Below are positions 1-8,099 of a DNA stretch of 64,000 bases, in pieces. Location: NCBI RefSeq assembly GCF_029626145.1, contig NZ_JARUBJ010000002.1:2076501-2140500 (forward strand), in the 5' to 3' direction. The position numbers and the translations under genes were made by a program. The notes beneath the pieces are model-generated. The model searched no databases and was not told the origin of the DNA. It worked only from the letters and a program-made list of their open reading frames with translations. The number at the start of each line of letters is the position of its first letter. Position 1 is the first letter of the stretch. The DNA comes from Micromonospora sp. WMMD961. Its GTDB lineage: Bacteria > Actinomycetota > Actinomycetes > Mycobacteriales > Micromonosporaceae.

Positions 1-1438
1 GTTCCACCTCGCTCGCCGTCTGCTGAGCGCCGATCAGGATCACCCCGAGCGAACGGCCCCGCTCGGCGATGTCGAGCAGCACCTCCTTGATCGGCGACGA
101 GCCCTCCCGGGGGGCGTACTTGTTGAGCTCGTCCAGGACGACGAAGAGCAGCGGTTTCGCGGTGCCGGACTTCTCCTTGCGCTCGAACTCGCTCTTCAAC
201 GTCACACCGACCACGAACCGCTGCGCCCGGTCCGGAAGGTTGTGCAGGTCGACCACTGTGACCTGCGCGGACTCGCTGGTGTTGATCGAGTGCGGGCGGC
301 GGGTCGCCAGGTCGCCACGGATCAGCCGGGCGAGGTCCTTCTTACTGCCGATCAGCCGCCGGGCGAACGCGTTGACGGTGCCCAGACCGACCGCGCTGCC
401 CGCCCATTCGGAGCGGGTCTCGTCGTCGTTGAGCTGGTCGACGATGTGGTCCACCAGATCGCCGTAGGAGCCGAGCCGGACCCCGTCGATGCTCACCCCG
501 CCGTCGGCCGGCTGGGCGTAACGGGCCAGGTGGGCGGCCACCGAGTGCACCACCATCGTGTACTGCTGGCGCTCGTCGTCGGCGTCGGCGAAGACGTACG
601 GCAGCAGCCGGTCGGTGCAGAACTCGGCGAGCGTCCAGTAGAAACTGTCGACCCCGGTGAGCCGGCTGCTCACGTCGGGAGTGCCCGACGAGTCGCCGGG
701 GCGCGGCGGGGCGTACACCCGCACGTCGGGGAACGCGCCGGCGCTCAGCCCCAGCTTCGCGTACGCGGCGCGGGTGGGCTCGTCCAGGCGGGTGTTGGGG
801 TGGTCGAGGAAGAGCAGGTCCTCGCCCTTGACGTTGAAGATCAGCGCCTTGGCGTTGACCGCGTCGCCACCCAGCACCCCGGAGCGGAACACCGAGTAGA
901 GCAGGAAGGTGGCGAAGCTGGTCTTGGTCGCCACACCGGAGATGCCCGAGATGGAGACGTGCGCGCCCCGGCTGCCGTCCAGGAAGTCGGCGTTGAGGTA
1001 GACCGGGACGCCGTCCCGGCCCATCCCCATCGGGATGCGCCGCTCCATCCGGTCGAAGTGCAGCGCGCGCGCCCGGGCGTCGCCCTCGGCCCGGTGCACC
1101 ACCGCGCCCGGGGTCGGCGGAACGTACAGCTCCGGGTCGACGCGCGTGGTGGTCACCTCGGCCGCCTCCTGCACCTGCGCGGGCAGCGTGCCGTCGGCGA
1201 TGGCGAACACGTCCGAGTCGAACTGGGCGCCCTCGTGCCGGGCGCGGACCTGGGTGACCACCCCGGCGATCGTGACCGGCTCCCGGTCCGGCAGCTCCCG
1301 CCGGGTGACCACCACGTCGTCGAGCTGGAGGTAGCTGCCGGGCGCCACTGCCGTCCAGAACTGCAGCGGGGTGGCGTCGGCGGTGCCCAGCACCCGCCCG
1401 ACCGCCTCGCCCGGGCTGTCGAGGTCGGCGTCGGTCAT
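1..1438 (-). CDS. HerA/DUF87-like ATP-binding protein (3' end outside window)
   Basis: The frame stays open from an ATG at 1438 to the left edge, giving about 479 residues of an incomplete protein. The N-terminal about 100 residues look like a HAS-barrel type beta domain. A nucleotide-binding segment follows at residues 164-175 (SGISGVATKTS), and a clear Walker B/DE motif appears near the edge (LLFVVLDELNKYAP). This arrangement resembles HerA/DUF87 ATPases, hexameric DNA-translocating enzymes often working with nucleases. The Walker A is odd, because the glycine normally before the catalytic lysine is threonine. No NurA-like nuclease gene is visible downstream on the available side. The family call is firm, but the cellular role is unknown. 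Confidence 0.75.
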   Translation of the reverse strand, partial: MTDADLDSPGEAVGRVLGTADATPLQFWTAVAPGSYLQLDDVVVTRRELPDREPVTIAGVVTQVRARHEGAQFDSDVFAIADGTLPAQVQEAAEVTTTRVDPELYVPPTPGAVVHRAEGDARARALHFDRMERRIPMGMGRDGVPVYLNADFLDGSRGAHVSISGISGVATKTSFATFLLYSVFRSGVLGGDAVNAKALIFNVKGEDLLFLDHPNTRLDEPTRAAYAKLGLSAGAFPDVRVYAPPRPGDSSGTPDVSSRLTGVDSFYWTLAEFCTDRLLPYVFADADDERQQYTMVVHSVAAHLARYAQPADGGVSIDGVRLGSYGDLVDHIVDQLNDDETRSEWAGSAVGLGTVNAFARRLIGSKKDLARLIRGDLATRRPHSINTSESAQVTVVDLHNLPDRAQRFVVGVTLKSEFERKEKSGTAKPLLFVVLDELNKYAPREGSSPIKEVLLDIAERGRSLGVILIGAQQTASEVE

Positions 1439-1586
1439 CGGGCGAGGTGGGTCGGTCGGGCAGCACGGTCGGGAAGCATGCCCTGCATCCTGCCCGAGGA
1501 GTACGACAGGTCGCCACGCGACGCGGCGGACGACACGATGCTCCGTCACACCCGCGACGGTGGGTGCGCGACCGGGCGACGGCCCG

Positions 1587-2333
1587 TTACGGGCGGGCGT
1601 GGCGCAGCATGAGGACGCCGTCGTCGGCGGCGAGCACGTGGCGCAGCGGCAGGTGGCGGGGCGGGGCGGTGTCCCCTGCGGTGATCCGGCCCGGCCCGGG
1701 CCCGGCGAGCAGCGGCGAGACGGTAAGGCACAACTCGTCCACCAGGTCGGCGGCGGTGAGCGCGCCGAACAGGTGCGGGCCACCCTCGCAGAGCAGTTGG
1801 GTCAGCCCGCGCCCGTGCAGCGCGGCCAGGCCGGCGGCCAGGTCGACCCGGTCGGTGCCGCAGCGCAGCAGGTCGGCGACGTCGGTGAGGCCGGGCGGCG
1901 GGTCGGCGTCGCCGTGGGTGAGGACGACCGGGCGGGTCGGCGCGTCGGCGAAGGCGGCCTGCGCCGGGTCCAGGTCGAGGGAGCCGGAGACGACCACCAG
2001 CGTCGGGTACTCGGCCAGCCCGTTGGCGCGGCGCCAGGCGCGGCGGGTCTCGTTCAGGCGGACCGCCCGGTACCCCTCGTGGCGAAGCGTGCCGGCCGCC
2101 ACCACGAGCGCGTCGCAGACCATCCGCAGCAGGCCGAACACCCGCTTGTCCGGCGCACCGGAGAGCCCGGCGGAGTAGCCGTCCACGGTGACCGCGCCGT
2201 CCAGGCTGGAGACGAAGTTGACCCGCAGTCGGGGCTGGTCGGAGCGACCGTAGAGGGCGGTCAACGCGGTGTCGTCGAGCGGCTGTGCGGTCGGCTCGGG
2301 CCAGAGCCGTCGGATCGGAATTCCGACGGTCAT
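1587..2333 (-). CDS. RibD C-terminal/dihydrofolate-reductase-like pyrimidine reductase family protein
   Basis: This encodes 248 residues starting MTVGIPIRRLWP. It shows the RibD reductase fold: RVNFVSSLDGAVTVDGYSAGLSG near the N-terminus (substrate and NADPH pocket), an AGTLRHEGY segment, and the late motif LLCEGGPHLFGAL that binds the dinucleotide. In riboflavin synthesis RibD reduces the ribosylamino-pyrimidine with NADPH, but stand-alone paralogs like this one are common in actinobacteria and often have unknown substrates. There is no deaminase domain and no rib gene nearby. An in-frame extension upstream to 3092 exists, but it overlaps the divergent gene at 2484, so the ATG at 2333 is preferred. 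Confidence 0.8.
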   Translation of the reverse strand: MTVGIPIRRLWPEPTAQPLDDTALTALYGRSDQPRLRVNFVSSLDGAVTVDGYSAGLSGAPDKRVFGLLRMVCDALVVAAGTLRHEGYRAVRLNETRRAWRRANGLAEYPTLVVVSGSLDLDPAQAAFADAPTRPVVLTHGDADPPPGLTDVADLLRCGTDRVDLAAGLAALHGRGLTQLLCEGGPHLFGALTAADLVDELCLTVSPLLAGPGPGRITAGDTAPPRHLPLRHVLAADDGVLMLRHARP

Positions 2334-2483
2334 TCGCCGGCCGGACCGGTGACCGGAGGGGTCGGTTCGGCGGTACGGTGCTGACAGTCGCACCAGTTCC
2401 GGCCCGGGCAGTCGTCGTGTCGCCGGGCCCGGCACGCGCGGCAGATCATGCTCGCAGCCTAAGCCGCGGGAGGACAGGACAGC

Positions 2484-3047
2484 ATGCCGCGTCAGATCTT
2501 CCAGCTGAAGATGTCCCTGGCCAGCGTCCGCCCGGTGGTGTGGCGTCGGGTGCTCGTGCCGGCCGGCTACACGCTGGACCGGCTGCACCGGGTGGTGCAG
2601 CACGCGATGGGCTGGCGGGACTGCCACCTGCACTCGTTCGAGATCGACGCGGTGCAGTACGGCGAGCCCGACCCGGACGGGGAGTTGGGGCTGCACGACG
2701 AGTTGGACGCGCGGTTGGACGCGGTGCTCGGCAAGGGCAGCCGGTTCTCCTACACGTACGACTTCGGCGACTGGTGGGAGCACGACCTGGTCGTGGAGGA
2801 CGCGTTGACCGTCGACCCCGACGAGCGGTACCCGGTCTGTCGGGCCGGCGAGCGGGCCTGCCCGCCGGAGGGGATCGGCGGGCCGCCGGGCTACCGCGCG
2901 CTCCTGGTCGCCCTGGAGGACCGGGCCGCACCGGCCGATCTCGCCGACCCGCGGCTCGCGTTGCTGCGTGACTGGGCGGGCGCCACCTTCGACCCGTCCC
3001 GCTTCGACCCCGACCGCGCGACCACCCTCCTGCGCCGCTTCTGCTGA
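2484..3047 (+). CDS. plasmid pRiA4b ORF-3 family protein
   Basis: This is a 187-residue protein starting MPRQIFQLKMSL, with a good ribosome-binding site (gggagga) just upstream. It has the family hallmarks: an N-terminal strand with PVVWRRVLVPAGYTLDRLH, the WRDCHLHSFEI segment, the acidic core YTYDFGDWWEHDL, and the C-terminal GGPPGY. These match the pRiA4b ORF-3 / MM3350-like fold, widespread in bacteria and of unknown biochemical function. It is full length, soluble and has no signal peptide. It stands alone, divergent from the reductase at 2333. The family is recognised with confidence, but I assign no function. Confidence 0.85.
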   Translation: MPRQIFQLKMSLASVRPVVWRRVLVPAGYTLDRLHRVVQHAMGWRDCHLHSFEIDAVQYGEPDPDGELGLHDELDARLDAVLGKGSRFSYTYDFGDWWEHDLVVEDALTVDPDERYPVCRAGERACPPEGIGGPPGYRALLVALEDRAAPADLADPRLALLRDWAGATFDPSRFDPDRATTLLRRFC

Positions 3048-3075
3048 CCCCACACTCCTGGCGTGCCTGGCACCG

Positions 3076-3169
3076 CCCGCCCTGTCGATCAAGAGATTTG
3101 CGTCAGCGGCACGGCGTTTTCTGACCGGAATCCTTGATCACCATGGGTTGAAGAGGTGGTCAGGGCGGG
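3076..3169. repeat. nested imperfect inverted repeat, terminator or REP-like element
   Basis: Downstream of the pRiA4b-type gene the arms 3087-3106 (gatcaagagatttgcgtcag) and 3121-3139 (ctgaccggaatccttgatc) pair imperfectly around a 14-base loop. An outer pair, cccgccctg (3076-3084) and cagggcggg (3161-3169), encloses them. The inner stem is notably AT-richer than the surroundings. It could terminate the upstream gene. It also looks like the dispersed palindromic elements seen between genes in this family, but that is from memory, and copy number cannot be judged from one window. Confidence 0.5.
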
Positions 3170-3214
3170 TGTGGGCTGGGACGGAAGGGGCTGCCGGGGC
3201 GTGCGGTAACGATC

Positions 3215-3228
3215 TGGGAACGCTCCCA
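3215..3228. promoter_or_regulatory. CebR operator 1 upstream of cebE
   Basis: TGGGAACGCTCCCA differs by one base from the 14-bp CebR palindrome TGGGAGCGCTCCCA known from Streptomyces cellobiose/cellulose regulons. It ends eight bases upstream of the -35 box of the cebE promoter. A cebR-like gene lies at the end of the same locus. Confidence 0.85.
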
Positions 3229-3236
3229 ACGCCCTA

Positions 3237-3265
3237 TTGACACTCCCGTTACCCGCCGGCAATCT
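3237..3265 (+). promoter_or_regulatory. predicted cebE promoter
   Basis: A perfect TTGACA at 3237-3242 is followed after 17 bases by CAATCT at 3260-3265, a weak -10. The predicted transcription start at about 3272 falls inside CebR operator 2, and operator 1 lies just upstream of the -35. This is a layout in which a bound LacI-type dimer at either site would block polymerase. Confidence 0.55.
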
Positions 3266-3267
3266 CA

Positions 3268-3281
3268 TGGGAGCGCTCCCG
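3268..3281. promoter_or_regulatory. CebR operator 2 at the cebE transcription start
   Basis: TGGGAGCGCTCCCG differs from the CebR consensus palindrome only at its last base. Its centre lies 53 bp from that of operator 1, close to five helical turns, so two bound dimers would lie on the same DNA face. Confidence 0.88.
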
Positions 3282-3374
3282 GAGGTGGCATGGGTCACTC
3301 ACGCATCCCCGGCCTGGCGCGATGAGCACCCCCCACCACACATCAGCCTCACCACCGGAAAGAGGGGTCAGCGA

Positions 3375-4664
3375 ATGAGTGTCACCACGCGGCGTACCCG
3401 CCTGGCGGCCGCTGCCCTGGCCGCGATCACCGCAGTCAGTGGTCTCGCAGCCTGCGGCAACGACGACGACAAGCCGGCGGCCGGCGAGAAGCCGGCCAAG
3501 CTGGTCGTCGACACGTTCGGCGAGATGGGCTACGACGAGCTCGTCAAGCAGTACGAGAAGGACACCGGCATCAAGGTCGAGCTGCGCAAGACCGCGCAGC
3601 TCGGTGAGTACCGGCCGAAGCTGGTCCGCTACCTGGCCACCGGCAAGGGCGCGGCGGACGTCACCGCCCTGGAAGAGGGCATCCTCAACGAGTTCAAGCC
3701 CAACGCGCGCAACTGGGCCGACCTCGCGCCGCTGGTCGCCGACCACTCCAAGGAGTTCCTGCCCTGGAAGTGGGAGCTGGGCAAGGCGCCGGACGGCCGG
3801 CTGATCGGCCTGCCGACCGACGTCGGCAGCCTCGCCGTCTGCTACCGCAAGGACCTGTTCCAGGCGGCCGGCCTGCCCACCGAGCGCGACCAGGTGTCGG
3901 CGCTCTGGCCGGACTGGAAGGGCTTCCACGACGCCGGTCTGAAGTACAAGCAGGGCAGCGGCGGCAAGGCGTTCATCGACTCGATCACCGCCGTCTCCAA
4001 CGGTGTGCTCTTCCAGGGCAACGGTGACCTGTTCTACGACAAGGAAGACAACATCATCGCGGACACCAGCCCCGCGGTGAAGAACGCCTGGGACACCGCC
4101 ACCTCGATGGCGGACATCTCCGCCAAGGCGTCCACCTGGTCGCCGGAGTGGTCGGGTGGCTTCAAGCAGGGCACCTTCGCGGCCACCTTCTGCCCGTCCT
4201 GGATGCTCGGCATCGTCTCGGACAACTCCGGCCCGGCCAACAAGGGCAAGTGGGACGTCGCGGCCGTGCCGGGTGGCGGCGGTAACTGGGGTGGCTCGTG
4301 GCTGGCGGTTCCGGCGCAGAGCAAGTACCCGAAGGAGGCGGCGAAGCTCGCCGAGTACCTCACCAACGCCAAGAGCCAGGTGGAGGCCTTCAAGCTCAAG
4401 GGCCCGCTGCCGACCAACCTGGAGGCGCTGAAGGACGAGGCGTTCCTCAGCTACACCAACGAGTACTTCAGCAACGCGCCGACCGGCAAGATCTTCGGTG
4501 AGAGCGTCGCCAAGATCCAGCCGATCCACCTGGGTCCGAAGCACCAGGCCGTGAAGGAGAACGCGCTCGAGCCGGCTCTGCGGGCGTTCGAGAACGGGCA
4601 GGCCGACAAGGCGAAGGCCTGGGAGCAGTTCACGAAGGACGCAAAGACTCAGGGTGCCTTCTGA
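3375..4664 (+). CDS. cebE: cellobiose/cellodextrin ABC transporter substrate-binding lipoprotein
   Basis: This encodes 429 residues. The ATG at 3375 follows agagggg and is preferred over an upstream in-frame start at 3237, because it places a lipoprotein signal peptide at the N-terminus: Arg-rich n-region, hydrophobic Ala/Leu stretch and lipobox GLAAC with Cys27. The mature part is a family 1 extracellular solute-binding protein (KLVVDTFGEMGYDELVKQYE start, GGGNWGGSWLAVP hinge region). Context supplies the substrate: two CebR boxes upstream, permease genes cebF and cebG and a GH1 beta-glucosidase downstream. It should capture cello-oligosaccharides at the outer face of the membrane. The substrate is inferred from operators and neighbours, not read from the protein. 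Confidence 0.9.
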   Translation: MSVTTRRTRLAAAALAAITAVSGLAACGNDDDKPAAGEKPAKLVVDTFGEMGYDELVKQYEKDTGIKVELRKTAQLGEYRPKLVRYLATGKGAADVTALEEGILNEFKPNARNWADLAPLVADHSKEFLPWKWELGKAPDGRLIGLPTDVGSLAVCYRKDLFQAAGLPTERDQVSALWPDWKGFHDAGLKYKQGSGGKAFIDSITAVSNGVLFQGNGDLFYDKEDNIIADTSPAVKNAWDTATSMADISAKASTWSPEWSGGFKQGTFAATFCPSWMLGIVSDNSGPANKGKWDVAAVPGGGGNWGGSWLAVPAQSKYPKEAAKLAEYLTNAKSQVEAFKLKGPLPTNLEALKDEAFLSYTNEYFSNAPTGKIFGESVAKIQPIHLGPKHQAVKENALEPALRAFENGQADKAKAWEQFTKDAKTQGAF

Positions 4665-4674
4665 GTGATTCCCT

Positions 4675-4710
4675 GCCGGTGGCGTTCGGGGCTTCCCGGA
4701 CGCCACCGGC
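4675..4710 (+). promoter_or_regulatory. strong intercistronic hairpin between cebE and cebF
   Basis: Arms 4675-4690 and 4695-4710 form a 16-bp stem with one T-G wobble and a GCTT loop, ten bases after the cebE stop. There is no T-run after it. Hairpins between a binding-protein gene and its permease genes commonly stabilise the upstream message or partially terminate, giving more binding protein than permease. That role is inferred here. Confidence 0.7.
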
Positions 4711-4773
4711 CGGTCCCCTCCGCGTAGCACCCTGCGCGAGGGCCCCCGGGCCTCGCCGGAAAAGGAAATTCGC

Positions 4774-5745
4774 ATGAGCCTGTCGGCCACGACGGCACGG
4801 CCGTCGCCAGCAGCACCGCCTCCTCCCGACGCCGCTCGGCAGCGTCGCCGGGGAAGGTTACTCAACCGCCTCGACGTCAAGTACTCGCCGTACCTCTACA
4901 TCACCCCGTTCTTCCTGATCTTCGGCGTGTTCGGGCTGTACCCGATGCTGCGCACCGCCTGGATGTCCCTGCACGACTGGGACATGATCGGCGACCACAC
5001 GTTCATCGGCTTCGACAACTACACCCGGCTGGTCTCCGACGAGTACTTCTGGAACGCGCTGGTCAACACGTTCGGCATCTTCGCCCTGTCGACCATCCCG
5101 CAGTTGTTGCTCGCCCTCTTCCTGGCGAACCTGCTCAACCGGAGCCTCCTGCGCGCCAAGACCTTCTTCCGGATGGCGATCTTCATGCCGAACGTGGTGT
5201 CGGTGGCCGCGGTCGCGATCGTCTTCGGGATGCTGTTCCAGCGGGAGTTCGGGCTGTTCAACTGGCTGCTCAGCTTCGTCGGTGTCGACCCGGTCGACTG
5301 GGACGGGCACCGGTGGAGTTCCTGGACGGCCATCTCCACCATGGTCAACTGGCGGTGGACCGGGTACAACACCCTGATCCTGCTCGCCGGCATGCAGGCG
5401 ATCCCGAAGGACCTCTACGAGGCCGCGGAGATCGACGGCGCCAGTCCGTGGCGACAGTTCTGGCAGATCACCCTGCCCATGCTCAAGCCCACCTTCATCT
5501 TCGTGGTCATCCTGTCCACGATCGGCGGCATGCAGCTCTTCACCGAGCCCCTGCTCTTCGGCAACGGCAACATCATCGGCGGCAACCAGCGGGAGTTCCA
5601 GACGCTGGCCATGTACATGTACGAGATGGGCATCGTGAACCTGAACACCGCCGGCTACGGCGCCGCGGTCGCCTGGGCGATCTTCATGATCATCATCGTG
5701 GTGTCGCTGTTCAACTTCCTACTCGTCCGCCGCTCGGCGAAGTGA
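4774..5745 (+). CDS. cebF: cellobiose ABC transporter permease, MalF type
   Basis: This encodes 323 residues and is preceded by gaaaaggaaa. A polar Pro/Ala-rich N-terminus of about 35 residues precedes six membrane segments, starting with YITPFFLIFGVFGLYPML. The cytoplasmic EAA loop is visible at EAAEIDGASPWRQFWQ, followed by LPMLKP, which contacts the ATPase. It pairs with CebG to form the membrane channel. No ATPase gene is present in the operon. In actinomycetes such sugar importers share the multi-use ATPase MsiK encoded elsewhere, so that is the likely partner. It is separated from cebE by 109 bases holding a hairpin and from cebG by only ten bases. Confidence 0.9.
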   Translation: MSLSATTARPSPAAPPPPDAARQRRRGRLLNRLDVKYSPYLYITPFFLIFGVFGLYPMLRTAWMSLHDWDMIGDHTFIGFDNYTRLVSDEYFWNALVNTFGIFALSTIPQLLLALFLANLLNRSLLRAKTFFRMAIFMPNVVSVAAVAIVFGMLFQREFGLFNWLLSFVGVDPVDWDGHRWSSWTAISTMVNWRWTGYNTLILLAGMQAIPKDLYEAAEIDGASPWRQFWQITLPMLKPTFIFVVILSTIGGMQLFTEPLLFGNGNIIGGNQREFQTLAMYMYEMGIVNLNTAGYGAAVAWAIFMIIIVVSLFNFLLVRRSAK

Positions 5746-5755
5746 GGAGCGAGCG

Positions 5756-6598
5756 ATGATCTCGGCTTCCCAGCGCCTGTGGCGCACCAGCCCGCTGACC
5801 TACATGGCGCTCGTCCTGGCAGCGCTGCTGTCGATCTACCCGTTCTACTACATGGTGGTGATCGGCACTCGCAGCCTGGACAACATCAACGACGTGCCGC
5901 CGCCGCTGACCCCCGGCGGCGCGTTCGGTGACAACTTCGGGCGGGTGCTCGACAACGACGCCGCCAACTTCCTCACCGGCATGATGAACTCGATCATCGT
6001 CTCCTCGGTGGTCACCGTCTCGGTGGTGCTCACCGGTTCGCTGGCCGGGTTCGCCTTCGCCAAACTGAAGTTCCGCGGCAGCAACGCCCTCCTGCTGGCG
6101 ATCATCGTCACCATGATGATCCCGACCCAGATGGGGCTCATCCCGCTCTGGGGCATGATGCAGGACCTGGGGTGGTACGACACCCTCTACGCGGTCACCG
6201 TGCCCTTCCTGGTCACCGCCTTCGGCGTGTTCATGATGCGGCAGTACGCCAGCCAGGCGATCTCCGACGAGCTGATCGAGGCCGGCCGGGTCGACGGGGC
6301 CAGCACGTTCCGGATCTACTGGAGCATCGTGCTGCCCGCGCTGCGCCCCGCCGCCGGCGTCCTCGGACTGCTGACGTTCATGGAGACCTGGAACTCGTTC
6401 CTCTGGCCGTACGCCATCCTCACCCCGGAGAACCCGACCCTGCAGGTCTCGCTCTCCTTCCTCTCGTACGCCTACTACACCGACTACTCCCAGGTGTTCG
6501 CCGCCACGGCGATCGGCACCATCCCCCTGGTCATCGTGTTTCTCGTGTTCGGCCGCCAGATCATCGGCGGGATCATGGAAGGTGCCGTCAAGTCGTGA
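5756..6598 (+). CDS. cebG: cellobiose ABC transporter permease, MalG type
   Basis: This encodes 280 residues with gtgagga just upstream. It is the second channel subunit. Typical MalG features are a first membrane segment (YMALVLAALLSIYPFYYMVV), the SIIVSSVVTVSVVLTGSLAG segment, the EAA loop IEAGRVDGASTFRIYW with LPALRP, and a C-terminal IIGGIMEGAVKS tail. It forms a heterodimer with CebF. Its TGA stop overlaps the GTG start of bglC (GTGA), so the beta-glucosidase is probably translationally coupled to it. Confidence 0.9.
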   Translation: MISASQRLWRTSPLTYMALVLAALLSIYPFYYMVVIGTRSLDNINDVPPPLTPGGAFGDNFGRVLDNDAANFLTGMMNSIIVSSVVTVSVVLTGSLAGFAFAKLKFRGSNALLLAIIVTMMIPTQMGLIPLWGMMQDLGWYDTLYAVTVPFLVTAFGVFMMRQYASQAISDELIEAGRVDGASTFRIYWSIVLPALRPAAGVLGLLTFMETWNSFLWPYAILTPENPTLQVSLSFLSYAYYTDYSQVFAATAIGTIPLVIVFLVFGRQIIGGIMEGAVKS

Positions 6599-8016
6599 GC
6601 AACCCCGCCAGCCCTCCCGCCGTCGACGTCCTCGACGAGCGCCCCGGGCTGACCTTTCCACCCGGATTCCTCTGGGGGGCCGCGACGGCGGCGTACCAGA
6701 TCGAGGGGGCGGCGGCCGTGGACGGCCGCACCCCGTCGATCTGGGACACCTTCAGCCACACCGACGGCCGGGTCGTCGCCAGGCACACCGGCGACGTGGC
6801 GTGCGACCACTACCACCGGCTCGGCGGCGACGTCGCGCTGATGGCCGAGCTGGGCCTCAAGTCGTACCGTTTCTCGGTCTCCTGGTCCCGGGTGCAGCCC
6901 GGCGGCGTCGGTGCGGCCAACCCGCAGGGCCTCGACTTCTACCGGCGACTGGTCGACGATCTGCTGGCCAACGGCATCGAGCCGTGGCTGACCCTCTACC
7001 ACTGGGACCTGCCGCAGCCGCTGGAGGACGCCGGCGGTTGGCCGGCCCGGGACACCGCGGCCCGCTTCGCCGACTACACGACCCTGGTGGCCGACGCGCT
7101 CGGCGACCGGGTGCGCTATTGGACCACGCTCAACGAGCCGTGGTGCTCGGCGTTCCTCGGCTACGGGTCCGGCGTACACGCCCCCGGCCGTACCGACGGC
7201 GCGGACGCGGTGCGCGCCGGGCACCACCTGATGCTCGGTCACGGCCTGGCCGTGCAGGCGCTGCGGGCCTCCCGGCCGGGCGCCGAGGCGGGCGTGACGG
7301 TCAACCTCTATCCGGTCGACCCGGCCACCGACGCCCCAGCCGACGTGGACGCCGCCCGGCGCATCGACGGGCTGGCCAACCGGTTCTTCCTGGACCCGCT
7401 GCTGCGCGGGTCGTACCCGGAGGACCTGGTGGCCGACCTTGCCACGGTGACCGACTTCGACCACGTGCGCGACGGTGACCTGGCGACCATCTCCGCGCCG
7501 CTGGACCTGGTCGGGATCAACTACTACAGCCGGCACGTCGTCGCCGCGGCGGTCGAGGGCGAGCCGGCCGACCCGGCCCCCTCGTGCTGGCCGGGCAGCG
7601 AGGACGTCCGGTTCGTCACCCGGGGTGTTCCGGTCACCGACATGGGCTGGGAGATCGACGCCCCGGGCCTGCGCGAGACGCTGCGTCGGGTGCACAGCTA
7701 CACCGACCTGCCGCTGTACGTCACCGAGAACGGCTCCGCGTTCGTCGACTCGGTCGTCGACGGGGAGGTCGACGACGTCGACCGGCTGGCCTACTTCGAC
7801 GCCCACCTGCGCGCCGCGCACGAAGCAATCGACGACGGAGTGCCCCTGCGGGGATACTTCGCCTGGTCGTTGATGGATAATTTCGAATGGGCCTGGGGTT
7901 ACACCAAGCGGTTCGGCATGATCCACGTCGACTACGACAGCCAGGTTCGCACCCCCAAGTCCAGCGCCAAGTGGTACGCCTCGGTGATCCGGCGCAACGG
8001 TCTGGCCGCACAATAG
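6595..8016 (+). CDS. bglC: GH1 beta-glucosidase (cellobiose cleavage)
   Basis: This encodes 473 residues starting at a GTG that overlaps the cebG stop. The protein lacks a signal peptide, so it acts in the cytoplasm on imported cellobiose, releasing glucose. GH1 landmarks are complete: FLWGAATAAYQIEG at residues 25-38, acid/base Glu181 in TLNEPW, nucleophile Glu378 in YVTENGS, and the aglycone-site motif WSLMDNFEWAWGYTKRFG near the C-terminus. A longer in-frame reading from 6172 would overlap cebG and is rejected. The position after cebEFG and under the CebR operators matches bglC of Streptomyces, where the enzyme also lowers the inducer level and so closes the regulatory loop. Confidence 0.92.
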   Translation: MSNPASPPAVDVLDERPGLTFPPGFLWGAATAAYQIEGAAAVDGRTPSIWDTFSHTDGRVVARHTGDVACDHYHRLGGDVALMAELGLKSYRFSVSWSRVQPGGVGAANPQGLDFYRRLVDDLLANGIEPWLTLYHWDLPQPLEDAGGWPARDTAARFADYTTLVADALGDRVRYWTTLNEPWCSAFLGYGSGVHAPGRTDGADAVRAGHHLMLGHGLAVQALRASRPGAEAGVTVNLYPVDPATDAPADVDAARRIDGLANRFFLDPLLRGSYPEDLVADLATVTDFDHVRDGDLATISAPLDLVGINYYSRHVVAAAVEGEPADPAPSCWPGSEDVRFVTRGVPVTDMGWEIDAPGLRETLRRVHSYTDLPLYVTENGSAFVDSVVDGEVDDVDRLAYFDAHLRAAHEAIDDGVPLRGYFAWSLMDNFEWAWGYTKRFGMIHVDYDSQVRTPKSSAKWYASVIRRNGLAAQ

Positions 8017-8041
8017 GCTCGGGCCAGCCATCAGGACGGGT

Positions 8042-8073
8042 CCCGGCGTCCACCTCCCGCAGGTGGCGCCGGG
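8042..8073 (+). terminator. hairpin between bglC and cebR
   Basis: cccggcg-t-ccacct (8042-8055) pairs with aggtggcgccggg (8061-8073), a 13-bp stem with one bulged T and a 5-base loop. It lies 25 bases after the bglC stop and 26 before the cebR start. It may end the operon or damp read-through into cebR. No T-run is visible. Confidence 0.55.
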
Positions 8074-8099
8074 TCCGCCCGCCGTCGGAGGAGCACACC

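Noticed and set aside
242..1612. Long plus-strand open frame opposite the HerA-like gene
   Set aside because: It is antisense to a clear ATPase with Walker B motif, has low-complexity Arg/Gly/Val-rich translation and no start signal; a GC-rich shadow frame.
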